Position numbers and translations under genes: made by a program. From positions 1 to 9,265 of the forward strand of contig CAINLH010000148.1 of assembly GCA_903850275.1 (NCBI GenBank): a stretch of DNA of 9,265 nt. Reading direction: 5' to 3'. The stretch comes from an uncultured Acidimicrobium sp. GTDB taxonomy: Bacteria > Actinomycetota > Acidimicrobiia > Acidimicrobiales > Ilumatobacteraceae. Below the pieces are notes generated by a model, which was given only the letters and a program-made list of their open reading frames with translations, made no database searches and was not told the DNA's origin. Shown here in pieces: positions 1 through 5,452 of the stretch. The stretch's first letter is position 1. Every line of letters begins with the position of its first letter.

Positions 1-2
1 CC

Positions 3-611
3 ACGACGATCGCCTGGCGAAAAATACGCGCGCTCCACACCAGGGGCAACAACTTCAATCGCACCCGGAGCATTGCCGTAGAGCGAAGTGAATTGTGATT
101 GTTCCTCTTCGCAACTGACACAAATTGCATCCGCGCAACCAATGATTTCGAGTTCGGCCTTTTCACGGATTGGCGACTCGATGTCGCCGCCCAAGCCTTT
201 CACGCGCGCAAAAGTATGAAACGTGGTGACGAGGGGCAGATTCAACTCGTGCTTAAGGCGATGCCCGACTAGGCCGCTGAGCCAATAATTGGCATGCACG
301 ATGTCGGCACCTGTGCCGTGTTGCAAGTGCCATGCAACCGAGTCGGTGAAATTGTCGACAACTCCAAGCAATTCATCTTTCGGCATGTCAAAGTCGCCAG
401 CAGGGATATGCACCACTCGATGGTTTGGTTCTACCTCGACAACATCTGGCAACCCTGCGCGCCATGCACGCGTGTAGGTGGTGCAATCGACACCACTACT
501 GGCAAGCGACGACACCAATTCGCGCACGTACACATTCATGCCGCCACCGTCGCCAACACCTGGCTGGGCCAGGGGCGAGGTGTGCATCGAGAGCACAGCT
601 ACGCGTTGCAT
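3..611 (-). CDS. MshA-like GT4 family glycosyltransferase, N-terminal part (cut off by window start)
   Basis: The minus strand reads open from an ATG at 611-609 to the window edge, giving 203 residues, roughly half of a normal 400-480 residue GT4 enzyme. The N-terminus contains HTSPLAQPGVGDGGGMNVYV (residues 10-29), the nucleotide-sugar-binding glycine-rich loop characteristic of MshA, the enzyme that joins GlcNAc to inositol-3-phosphate in the first step of mycothiol synthesis. DIVHANYWLSG and the domain-linker motif VVAPGVE...FSPGDRR also fit. It differs from mycobacterial MshA in the middle, with TFHTFARVKG where I recall TAHTLAAVKN, so it may be a GT4 paralogue with another acceptor; I therefore give no symbol. 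An in-frame GTG sits directly before the ATG (614-612) and is an alternative start. It lies 42 bases downstream of the XRE gene on the same strand and is probably co-transcribed. The C-terminal donor-binding domain is outside the window. Confidence 0.85.
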   Translation of the reverse strand, partial: MQRVAVLSMHTSPLAQPGVGDGGGMNVYVRELVSSLASSGVDCTTYTRAWRAGLPDVVEVEPNHRVVHIPAGDFDMPKDELLGVVDNFTDSVAWHLQHGTGADIVHANYWLSGLVGHRLKHELNLPLVTTFHTFARVKGLGGDIESPIREKAELEIIGCADAICVSCEEEQSQFTSLYGNAPGAIEVVAPGVERAYFSPGDRR

Positions 612-647
612 CACCCTTAAAACCTATCTGCGAGCCTCAATGTTTGG

Positions 648-666
648 TTCTACTCAGCCAGTAGAA
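648..666 (-). repeat. Short inverted repeat over the xre stop codon
   Basis: TTCTACT (648-654) and AGTAGAA (660-666) form a perfect 7-base inverted repeat with a 5-base loop, overlapping the stop codon of the XRE gene. On the transcribed minus strand no T-run follows, so it is not a convincing intrinsic terminator. It could be a weak RNA processing or stabilising hairpin between xre and the glycosyltransferase gene, or chance. Confidence 0.3.
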
Positions 667-1016
667 GTTGCGCCGTCTTCTCCAATAAAACTGCGGTACA
701 CAGAAAGAAGCGTCTGTTTCTGCTCCACCGTCAGGCGTTCATCGGTAGAGATGGAGTCCGCAACCGAAGACTTTGGCTCGCCGCTCGGGTCGAGTATTCC
801 TGCTCGTTCGTACAACGACTCTGCAGAGATCTGCATTGCGCGCGCAAGTTGTTGCAAGATGTCGGCCGATGGTTTGCGCAAGCCACGCTCGATCTGCGAA
901 AGATACGGGTTGGAAACGCCGGCAAGTTTGGCCAGATCACGAATGGAGTGTTGCGCAAGTTCTCGCTGTTGGCGAATGAAGTTGCCAACATCGGCAAGCC
1001 GCTTGTCCACTGCCAT
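654..1016 (-). CDS. XRE-family helix-turn-helix transcriptional regulator (Rv0474-like)
   Basis: A 120-residue protein with an N-terminal XRE/Cro-C1 helix-turn-helix domain at about residues 10-66. The recognition helix region is SNPYLSQIERGLRKPSAD (35-52), followed by ISAESLYERAGIL, which anchors the last helix of the fold. From memory this whole arrangement closely matches the small actinobacterial regulator Rv0474 of Mycobacterium tuberculosis, including the C-terminal pattern of an acidic stretch and then EQKQTLLSVYRSF. The domain should bind DNA as a dimer; its target is unknown. It lacks the BldD type of c-di-GMP-binding C-terminal domain, so it is not BldD. The ATG start lies 7 bases after the stop codon of the RsiG-like gene with only a weak Shine-Dalgarno, suggesting translational coupling to it. 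No membrane segment is seen. Confidence 0.9.
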   Translation of the reverse strand: MAVDKRLADVGNFIRQQRELAQHSIRDLAKLAGVSNPYLSQIERGLRKPSADILQQLARAMQISAESLYERAGILDPSGEPKSSVADSISTDERLTVEQKQTLLSVYRSFIGEDGATSTG

Positions 1017-1023
1017 TACTTAC

Positions 1024-1518
1024 TCACTTATCGTTCAACATGGCGTCAACATTGGCGCCGTTATCTTTCAGCCGTCTTACCAATTCGGCTGTAAGCGCGT
1101 CAATCGTTGCGAAGAGTGAACGTCTTTCGGCCGAGCACGCTTGCTCAAACACTTCCAGTTCGTTTATTGCATGTTGCAAACTTGCCTCATCAAGCGTTCG
1201 CAACGACCCGAAGCCGTTATCAACGCAAAGCGTTTCCAGTTGACGCACCAATTGATGGTCGGGCGAAACATTTGTTTCGCGCGGTGGCCGGGCCGAGCCG
1301 CCGCCGTGCTCTTGGCCAAATACTTGCGCCAAATCATCTGCGATGTTGGTTGAAACAGGTGTTCCATCTGTTCGGCGGCGCTGCTCGTCGCGCGCAATGT
1401 CAAGCCGGCCCTGCGCCATGCGGCGAACGAACGACACGGCGTCTTCCTGCTTCTGCGCCTCGGAACGTTGCGCGCGAATTTGTGCCAGGTCGAGGCCCGA
1501 AAAATCTGTTTCGCTCAT
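1024..1518 (-). CDS. rsiG: RsiG-like c-di-GMP-binding anti-sigma factor candidate
   Basis: A 164-residue, helix-rich soluble protein. Residues E25, S29, R32, Q36 and D40 match E(X)3S(X)2R(X)3Q(X)3D exactly, the c-di-GMP-binding signature described for RsiG, the anti-sigma factor that holds the sporulation sigma WhiG in Streptomyces. A second copy occurs in the C-terminal helix: E125, S129, R132, F136, D140, with Phe where Gln is expected. The layout also fits the family: first long helix about 9-49, a loose linker about 50-85, and second long helix about 112-150, as in an antiparallel coiled coil carrying one motif per helix. The ATG directly abuts the moaD stop codon and is preceded by the strong site AGGAGGT, which lies within moaD. 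No WhiG-like sigma gene is visible here, so the sigma partner and c-di-GMP binding are inferred. The family assignment rests on motif spacing and architecture, not on a search. Confidence 0.75.
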   Translation of the reverse strand: MSETDFSGLDLAQIRAQRSEAQKQEDAVSFVRRMAQGRLDIARDEQRRRTDGTPVSTNIADDLAQVFGQEHGGGSARPPRETNVSPDHQLVRQLETLCVDNGFGSLRTLDEASLQHAINELEVFEQACSAERRSLFATIDALTAELVRRLKDNGANVDAMLNDK

Positions 1519-1758
1519 TTACTGACCTCCTGACACTGGAGGTAATACTGCCACCTCGTCGCTGTCGCTCACGGGAGTGTTTGCCTCTACCGCTTCGCCA
1601 TTGACCCAAATTTTGCAGGTGGTCAGCACGTGTTCGAAGCCAGGCCCAAACTGGCTTACGGCCGAGGCAAGCACCTCGGCAACGGTCGCCCCTGGCAACA
1701 CCACGCTTGACGTGCCGGCCGCTTCTCGTGCGGCTGCAAACAATCGTAATTGGGCCAC
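1519..1758 (-). CDS. MoaD/ThiS-family sulfur carrier protein
   Basis: A 79-residue beta-grasp protein. LRLFAAAREAAG at the N-terminus, a central IWVNGE segment and a C-terminal DEVAVLPPVSGG are characteristic of MoaD, the small subunit of molybdopterin synthase, which carries sulfur as a C-terminal Gly-Gly thiocarboxylate. Here one residue, Gln79, follows the Gly-Gly, so adenylation and thiocarboxylation would need the tail to be trimmed, or the protein serves another role such as the CysO type of sulfur carrier. The start is GTG at 1758-1756; upstream in frame only non-start codons occur before a TAG. No molybdenum cofactor gene is next to it. It is the first gene of the minus-strand run moaD-rsiG-xre-glycosyltransferase, and its last codons double as the ribosome binding site for rsiG. 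MoaD versus another sulfur-carrier role is not resolved. Confidence 0.85.
   Translation of the reverse strand: MAQLRLFAAAREAAGTSSVVLPGATVAEVLASAVSQFGPGFEHVLTTCKIWVNGEAVEANTPVSDSDEVAVLPPVSGGQ
1525..1543 (-). promoter_or_regulatory. rsiG ribosome binding site in an SD/anti-SD hairpin within moaD
   Basis: Reading the minus strand, ACCTCC (1543-1538), a 7-base loop, then GGAGGT (1530-1525) form a perfect 6-base stem. GGAGGT is the Shine-Dalgarno for the rsiG ATG 6 bases further on, and ACCTCC is its complement. The stem lies wholly in the last codons of moaD (those for PPVSGG). A ribosome finishing moaD would melt it, so this looks like a translational coupling element. Both arms are constrained by protein sequence, so selection for the hairpin itself is inferred. 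Confidence 0.5.
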
Positions 1759-1764
1759 AAACTC

Positions 1765-1770
1765 ATCGTA
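1765..1770 (-). promoter_or_regulatory. Possible -10 box for a leaderless moaD transcript
   Basis: On the minus strand TACGAT (TAnnnT pattern) ends 6 bases before the moaD GTG start, the spacing expected if transcription begins at the start codon. There is no convincing Shine-Dalgarno upstream of that GTG, which agrees with a leaderless mRNA, common in Actinobacteria. I see no good -35 hexamer, so this is weak. Confidence 0.25.
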
Positions 1771-1794
1771 TCTTTGCCACTACCCTCAGTTTGC

Positions 1795-2400
1795 GTGTCA
1801 TCCAACGAAGTCATCGCGCGAGTGTTACTCATTCGCCACGGACAATCGTTGTGGAACATTGAAGAACGTTGGCAAGGCAGAGCCGATATTGAATTGAGCG
1901 AACTGGGCATTCAACAGGCGCGCGCGGCCGCCGACAAACTTGGCTCATTCGACATCATTGCTTCGAGCCATCTGCAACGAGCGCTGCATACGGCAACCAT
2001 CATTTCCGAGATCCATGGCGTTGGCCCCGTCGAAGTAGACGAACGATTGCAAGAAACTCACGTCGGCCCGTGGGAGGGCCTCACTCGGCAACAAATCGAG
2101 CAACAGTGGCCCGGCTATATCGATACAAGACGTAAGCCTGAGGGGTTCGAACCGGACGAAAGCATTGTCGACCGTTTGACGAATGCCATTCGCGATTTTG
2201 GTAAGCGCTGCGCAGGCGGCTCGGCCCTCATCGTTAGCCATAGTGGCGTTATTCGTACGCTGCGTCACGAAATGGGTGCCAGCAACCCGCGCCTGCCGAA
2301 CCTGGGCGGATCATGGTTCAACGTTTTGGGCAACGACCGCGTAACGCCAGGCGACATTGTCACTTTGCTCGACGAAACCTCGTTCACCGAAGCGTTGTAG
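1795..2400 (+). CDS. Histidine phosphatase superfamily protein (phosphoglycerate mutase-like)
   Basis: With the GTG at 1795 as start, 201 residues. It has the catalytic RHG motif (14-16, followed by QSLWN), the conserved Arg of SSHLQRALHTA (Arg62), the general acid Glu87 in RLQETHVGPWEG, and the second catalytic His149 in IVSHSG. These make it a phosphohistidine-dependent phosphatase of the dPGM/cobC/GpgP branch. The ETH-G-W-GLT segment and the late LGGSWFNVL segment resemble glucosyl-3-phosphoglycerate phosphatase of mycobacteria, but the substrate cannot be fixed from sequence. The frame is open further up, with TTG codons at 1750 and 1774 and a GTG at 1822; 1795 gives the usual short lead before the first strand and leaves room for promoters against divergent moaD. 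No Shine-Dalgarno is clear. The MFS gene follows after 10 bases and is probably in the same operon. Confidence 0.85.
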   Translation: MSSNEVIARVLLIRHGQSLWNIEERWQGRADIELSELGIQQARAAADKLGSFDIIASSHLQRALHTATIISEIHGVGPVEVDERLQETHVGPWEGLTRQQIEQQWPGYIDTRRKPEGFEPDESIVDRLTNAIRDFGKRCAGGSALIVSHSGVIRTLRHEMGASNPRLPNLGGSWFNVLGNDRVTPGDIVTLLDETSFTEAL

Positions 2401-2410
2401 GCAGCAGAAC

Positions 2411-3604
2411 ATGTTTGGTCGCTCATTAGATGATTCGTTCGCGCCAGAAATTAAGCGCAATGTTTCTGCCGTAGTTATAGCCAGGCTCGTGGCCAATGCC
2501 TGTTACCGATTTGCACCACCATTTCTTGCCATCATCGCAAAGAGTTTCGACGTCTCGCTTTCGCAAATTGGTGTTGCAATATTCGTCTCCGAACTGACGG
2601 GTTTCGCATCGCCGTTCCTCGGCCGTGTTGTCGATCGGTTAAGCCACCGCAACGCAATGGTGCTGGGTTTGCTTGGCACTGGCATTGGCTGCACCATCGC
2701 CGCGGCGGCACCAAACGTGGTGGTGTTCGCAATCGGTGTCACCTTCTTGGGTTTAACAAAGCAATGTTTTGATTTAGGTCTTGGTGCATGGATTGCCGAC
2801 TTCGTCCCATATAACCAACGCGGAAAAGTTGTTGGCATTACAGAAATGGGTTGGGCGCTTGGGTTACTCGTTGGCGTATCGCTCATGGGTATTGTCACTT
2901 CGCTTACCAACTGGCGCATTGGTTACGCATTCGGTATCTCGGCAGTTATTGCATGCGTTGTTGTGTTGATTTCGCGCATCAATAACGAACCTCGAAAAAA
3001 TCACGTCCCAAACGCAGGTGAACACACGCGCATTCAAGGTCGTAATTGGTTGGTGCTTGTCACCATGTTCTGCATTATGTGCAGCGTGCAAAATCTGTTT
3101 GTCACTTTTGGTGCTTGGCTCGAAGACGACTTTGGCTTCGGTGCCGCGCGTCTCGCAGTTGTTGGTTTTTCATTTGGCGTTGTCGAACTTGTTGCATCAA
3201 CGTCAAGTGCGCAATACACCGACAAATTTGGTAAGGAACGAAGCATTCTTGGCGGAGCATTGCTTACCGTGCCTGCCGGTATCGCAATGGCAATCGGATC
3301 CTCCAACCTTGTGGTAGGTGTTGTTGCTGCGGCCGTATTTTTTCTGGGGTTCGAATTTGCAGTGGTCAGCCTGTTGCCCATTGCCTCACAACTGGTTCCC
3401 AACAGCCCCGGCACTGGGTTGGGCTGGGTGCTTGGCGCCGGCACACTCGGCCGCGCGTTGATGGCCGTTATTGCTACCCGCGGTTACGAGCAATACGGCA
3501 TGCCTGCCCCTGCTCTTATTGGCGCTGGCTTTGGCCTGCTTGGCGCCGTTGCTATCTATATATATAGATCGCTCGGCGGCGCACCAACCGTTCAGCCGCG
3601 ATAG
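2411..3604 (+). CDS. Major facilitator superfamily (MFS) transporter
   Basis: A 397-residue integral membrane protein with hydrophobic segments spread over the whole length, consistent with 12 helices in two six-helix halves. The loop after the second helix has GRVVDRLSHRN, a form of the MFS motif A (G-x3-D-R-x-G-R-R/K), and the second half has a weaker counterpart, QYTDKFGKERS. A charged stretch around residues 195-215 is the central cytoplasmic loop. The substrate is not recognisable. I chose the ATG at 2411, 10 bases after the phosphatase stop, with AGG about 9 bases upstream; the open frame extends back to a TTG at 2357, but that would overlap the phosphatase and add a non-hydrophobic leader. 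The 3' end runs 13 bases into the end of convergent nadE, so there is no room for a separate terminator. It may export or import a metabolite acted on by the preceding phosphatase, but that is speculation. Confidence 0.88.
   Translation: MFGRSLDDSFAPEIKRNVSAVVIARLVANACYRFAPPFLAIIAKSFDVSLSQIGVAIFVSELTGFASPFLGRVVDRLSHRNAMVLGLLGTGIGCTIAAAAPNVVVFAIGVTFLGLTKQCFDLGLGAWIADFVPYNQRGKVVGITEMGWALGLLVGVSLMGIVTSLTNWRIGYAFGISAVIACVVVLISRINNEPRKNHVPNAGEHTRIQGRNWLVLVTMFCIMCSVQNLFVTFGAWLEDDFGFGAARLAVVGFSFGVVELVASTSSAQYTDKFGKERSILGGALLTVPAGIAMAIGSSNLVVGVVAAAVFFLGFEFAVVSLLPIASQLVPNSPGTGLGWVLGAGTLGRALMAVIATRGYEQYGMPAPALIGAGFGLLGAVAIYIYRSLGGAPTVQPR
3554..3569. repeat. 16-base perfect AT-rich palindrome in the MFS C-terminal coding region
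   Basis: ATCTATATATATAGAT is a perfect palindrome, lying 35 bases before the MFS stop codon and 22 bases beyond the nadE stop codon on the other strand. It encodes the I-Y-I-Y-R stretch of the last helix. It stands out by its AT content. It could be a bidirectional pausing or protein-binding site at the convergent junction, or simply a result of alternating Ile/Tyr codons. Confidence 0.4.
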
Positions 3605-5289
3605 CCGTTGGTGATCGGCAGGCGCCGATCCTTGCCAAATGCTTTTGCGCTTACTCGCACACCGGGCGCACCTTGACGTCGCTTGTATTCGTTCGTGTCC
3701 ACGAGGCGAGCAATGCGACGCACGAGCGCATCATCAAAACCCATTGCAATAATTTCGGCGGCCGTTCGGTCTTGTTCCACATACAGTTCCAAAATCGGAT
3801 CTAACACTTCGTACGCGGGAAGCGACTGGTCGTCTCTTTGATCGGGCCGCAGTTCGGCAGACGGTGGTTTCGTGATTACCACTTCTGAAATAATCTCGCG
3901 TCCGCTTCGCTTGTTGATGTGGCGACAAAGGTCGTACACGGTGGTCTTGAGCAAGTCTTTGATCACGGCAAAGCCGCCAACCGAATCGCCGTACAACGTG
4001 AAGTAGCCAACCGCCAACTCGCTCTTGTTGCCGGTTGTTAGCACCATCCAACCAAATTTGTTGGATAGGGCCATAAGCGTTGTTCCACGCACGCGGCTTT
4101 GCAAATTCTCTTCCGTTAAGTCGGGCGCCTTGCCAGCAAAACTTTGCTGCGTCATCGACAAGTACGCCTCAAATGCGGGCTCGATCGAAATGGTTTGCAA
4201 GTCAATGCCCAATGCAGTCGCGAGTGCTGCGGCGTCTGTGCGCGAACCCTCGCTGGAATAACGAGAGGGCATGGACACGCCGTGAACGTGTTGCGCGCCA
4301 AGTGCCTCCACCGCGATTGCGGCCACGAGCGCCGAGTCGATGCCACCCGAGAGGCCAATGACTACGTCGGTAAATCCGTTTTTGCGTACGTAGTCGCGCG
4401 TTCCAAGCACCAAGGCGCCGAACACTTGCTCGAGGTCGGTTTCTTCTTTGGTGATGACGGCCTGCAAATCGCTCGGCTTGTTTCTTGGCGCACTGCTGAT
4501 TGCAACCACACGAGTTCCTCGCCTCAACTTTGGTGACGCGACATCTATGTCCACAATCAGTAAGTCCTCGACAAATTGTGGCGACCGAGCAACCAGTGTG
4601 CCCGTGTGGTCAAAGACCATCGAGCCACCGTCAAAAACCAATTCGTCCTGCCCGCACACTTGGTTGACATAAGCAATGGCGCAATGGTTGTCTTTTGCGC
4701 GATCGCCAATCATGGCCGCGCGCTCGCCAATCTTGCCGCGGTGGTACGGCGAGCCATTGATGTTGATATTGATTGCCGCGCCAGCCTGCGCCTGTTGTCG
4801 CACTGGCCCACTGGCATCCCAGATGTCTTCGCAAATAGTCACACCTACGTGCACTCCGCCAATTTGGTACAACGAAAATGAATCACCAGGTGTGAAATAC
4901 CGTTGCTCATCGAACACGCTGTAATTGGGCAGCAACTGTTTGCGATACACATCGTGCACCACGCCACCGCTGATAACGGCGGCGGCGTTGTACAGCTCGA
5001 GGTCGGTAGAGCCGTCGACAAAACCCACAACCGCAACGCACGTGCCGGTGGTGCGCGCAAAATTGCCCATTGCCTCTTGGTTTGCGGCAACGAAACCTGC
5101 CTTCAGCACCAAGTCCTCGGGTGGATACCCGGTGATCGACAGTTCGGGAAACATCACGATGTCGCAACCCGCAGCCTCGCTTGCGGCATATAACTGCGAA
5201 ATCTTGGCAAGGTTGGCCTCGATGTCGCCCACCGTGGGGTTCACCTGGGCCAGGGCGATGCGCAGTTTCGTTGCGTCTGTTCGTGCCAC
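3592..5289 (-). CDS. nadE: Glutamine-dependent NAD+ synthetase
   Basis: A 565-residue two-domain cytosolic enzyme that makes NAD+ from deamido-NAD+ and ATP, using ammonia released from glutamine. The N-terminal nitrilase-type amidase domain (about 8-260) has the full catalytic triad: Glu49 in FPELSITGYPPEDL, Lys117 in YRKQLLPNYSVFDEQRYF, and Cys153 in VTICEDIWD. The C-terminal synthetase domain has the ATP pyrophosphatase loop SGGIDSA (314-320), then LTTGNKSELAVGY and the DSVGGFAVIKDLLKT segment. The length fits the shorter bacterial glutamine-dependent class (about 540-580) rather than the longer mycobacterial one. The start is GTG at 5289-5287, with a weak GGTAG upstream; a TAGCCT hexamer 7 bases before the GTG would suit a leaderless transcript. 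It is divergent from glnII across a 163-base gap, which links a glutamine consumer to a glutamine producer. Confidence 0.95.
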   Translation of the reverse strand: MARTDATKLRIALAQVNPTVGDIEANLAKISQLYAASEAAGCDIVMFPELSITGYPPEDLVLKAGFVAANQEAMGNFARTTGTCVAVVGFVDGSTDLELYNAAAVISGGVVHDVYRKQLLPNYSVFDEQRYFTPGDSFSLYQIGGVHVGVTICEDIWDASGPVRQQAQAGAAINININGSPYHRGKIGERAAMIGDRAKDNHCAIAYVNQVCGQDELVFDGGSMVFDHTGTLVARSPQFVEDLLIVDIDVASPKLRRGTRVVAISSAPRNKPSDLQAVITKEETDLEQVFGALVLGTRDYVRKNGFTDVVIGLSGGIDSALVAAIAVEALGAQHVHGVSMPSRYSSEGSRTDAAALATALGIDLQTISIEPAFEAYLSMTQQSFAGKAPDLTEENLQSRVRGTTLMALSNKFGWMVLTTGNKSELAVGYFTLYGDSVGGFAVIKDLLKTTVYDLCRHINKRSGREIISEVVITKPPSAELRPDQRDDQSLPAYEVLDPILELYVEQDRTAAEIIAMGFDDALVRRIARLVDTNEYKRRQGAPGVRVSAKAFGKDRRLPITNGYRG

Positions 5290-5337
5290 GTAAATCAGGC
5301 TACCGACCCTGCTTGGGGCGCAGTACGGCCGCGTAAC

Positions 5338-5375
5338 TTCACACGCCGTTCACACTTGGGCAATGGGGTTGAAAC
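5338..5375 (+). promoter_or_regulatory. 11-base-periodic half-site array upstream of glnII (candidate GlnR/PhoP operator)
   Basis: TTCACAC occurs at 5338-5344 and again at 5349-5355, exactly 11 bases apart. In the same register are GCAAT at 5360 and GAAAC at 5371, and another TTCAC at 5393. OmpR-family dimers bind 11-base direct repeats: the actinobacterial GlnR consensus is roughly GTnAC-n6-GAAAC, and PhoP boxes are built of GTTCACC units. The second unit here reads GTTCAC with its preceding G, and the 5371 half-site is a perfect GAAAC. The other half-sites deviate (T for G at 5338; GCAAT at 5360). The array sits in the nadE-glnII divergent gap, and a GlnR-like protein is encoded 2.5 kb downstream. 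Binding is inferred. Confidence 0.4.
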
Positions 5376-5405
5376 GGCTGTTTGCGAGACTCTTCACCAA
5401 CACCT

Positions 5406-5431
5406 GAGGGCGGCTCGTCAAGGCCGCTCTC
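5406..5431 (+). promoter_or_regulatory. Hairpin in the glnII 5' leader just before the ribosome binding site
   Basis: GAGGGCGGC (5406-5414) and GCCGCTCTC (5423-5431) form a 9-base stem with one G-U pair and an 8-base loop. It ends 8 bases before the glnII Shine-Dalgarno AAGGA (5440-5444), with no T-run after it, so it is not a terminator. It may stabilise the mRNA or affect initiation. I see no known riboswitch class; the rest of the 5290-5452 gap shows no gene. Confidence 0.4.
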
Positions 5432-5452
5432 CTTACCGGAAGGAAATATGAC

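Noticed and set aside
648..666. The inverted repeat at the xre end as an intrinsic terminator
   Set aside because: The stem is short and AT-rich and no T-run follows it on the minus strand.
654..1016. XRE regulator as a BldD-type c-di-GMP effector
   Set aside because: Proximity to an RsiG-like gene made this tempting, but the protein is too short and lacks a BldD C-terminal domain.
478..1119. A 213-residue plus-strand frame across the left block
   Set aside because: It runs antisense to the glycosyltransferase, XRE and RsiG-like genes, all of which have convincing motifs on the minus strand.
5290..5452. A glutamine riboswitch (glnA-type RNA) in the glnII leader
   Set aside because: Only a single 9-base hairpin is visible; I see no conserved three-way-junction core, and that class is known from cyanobacteria.
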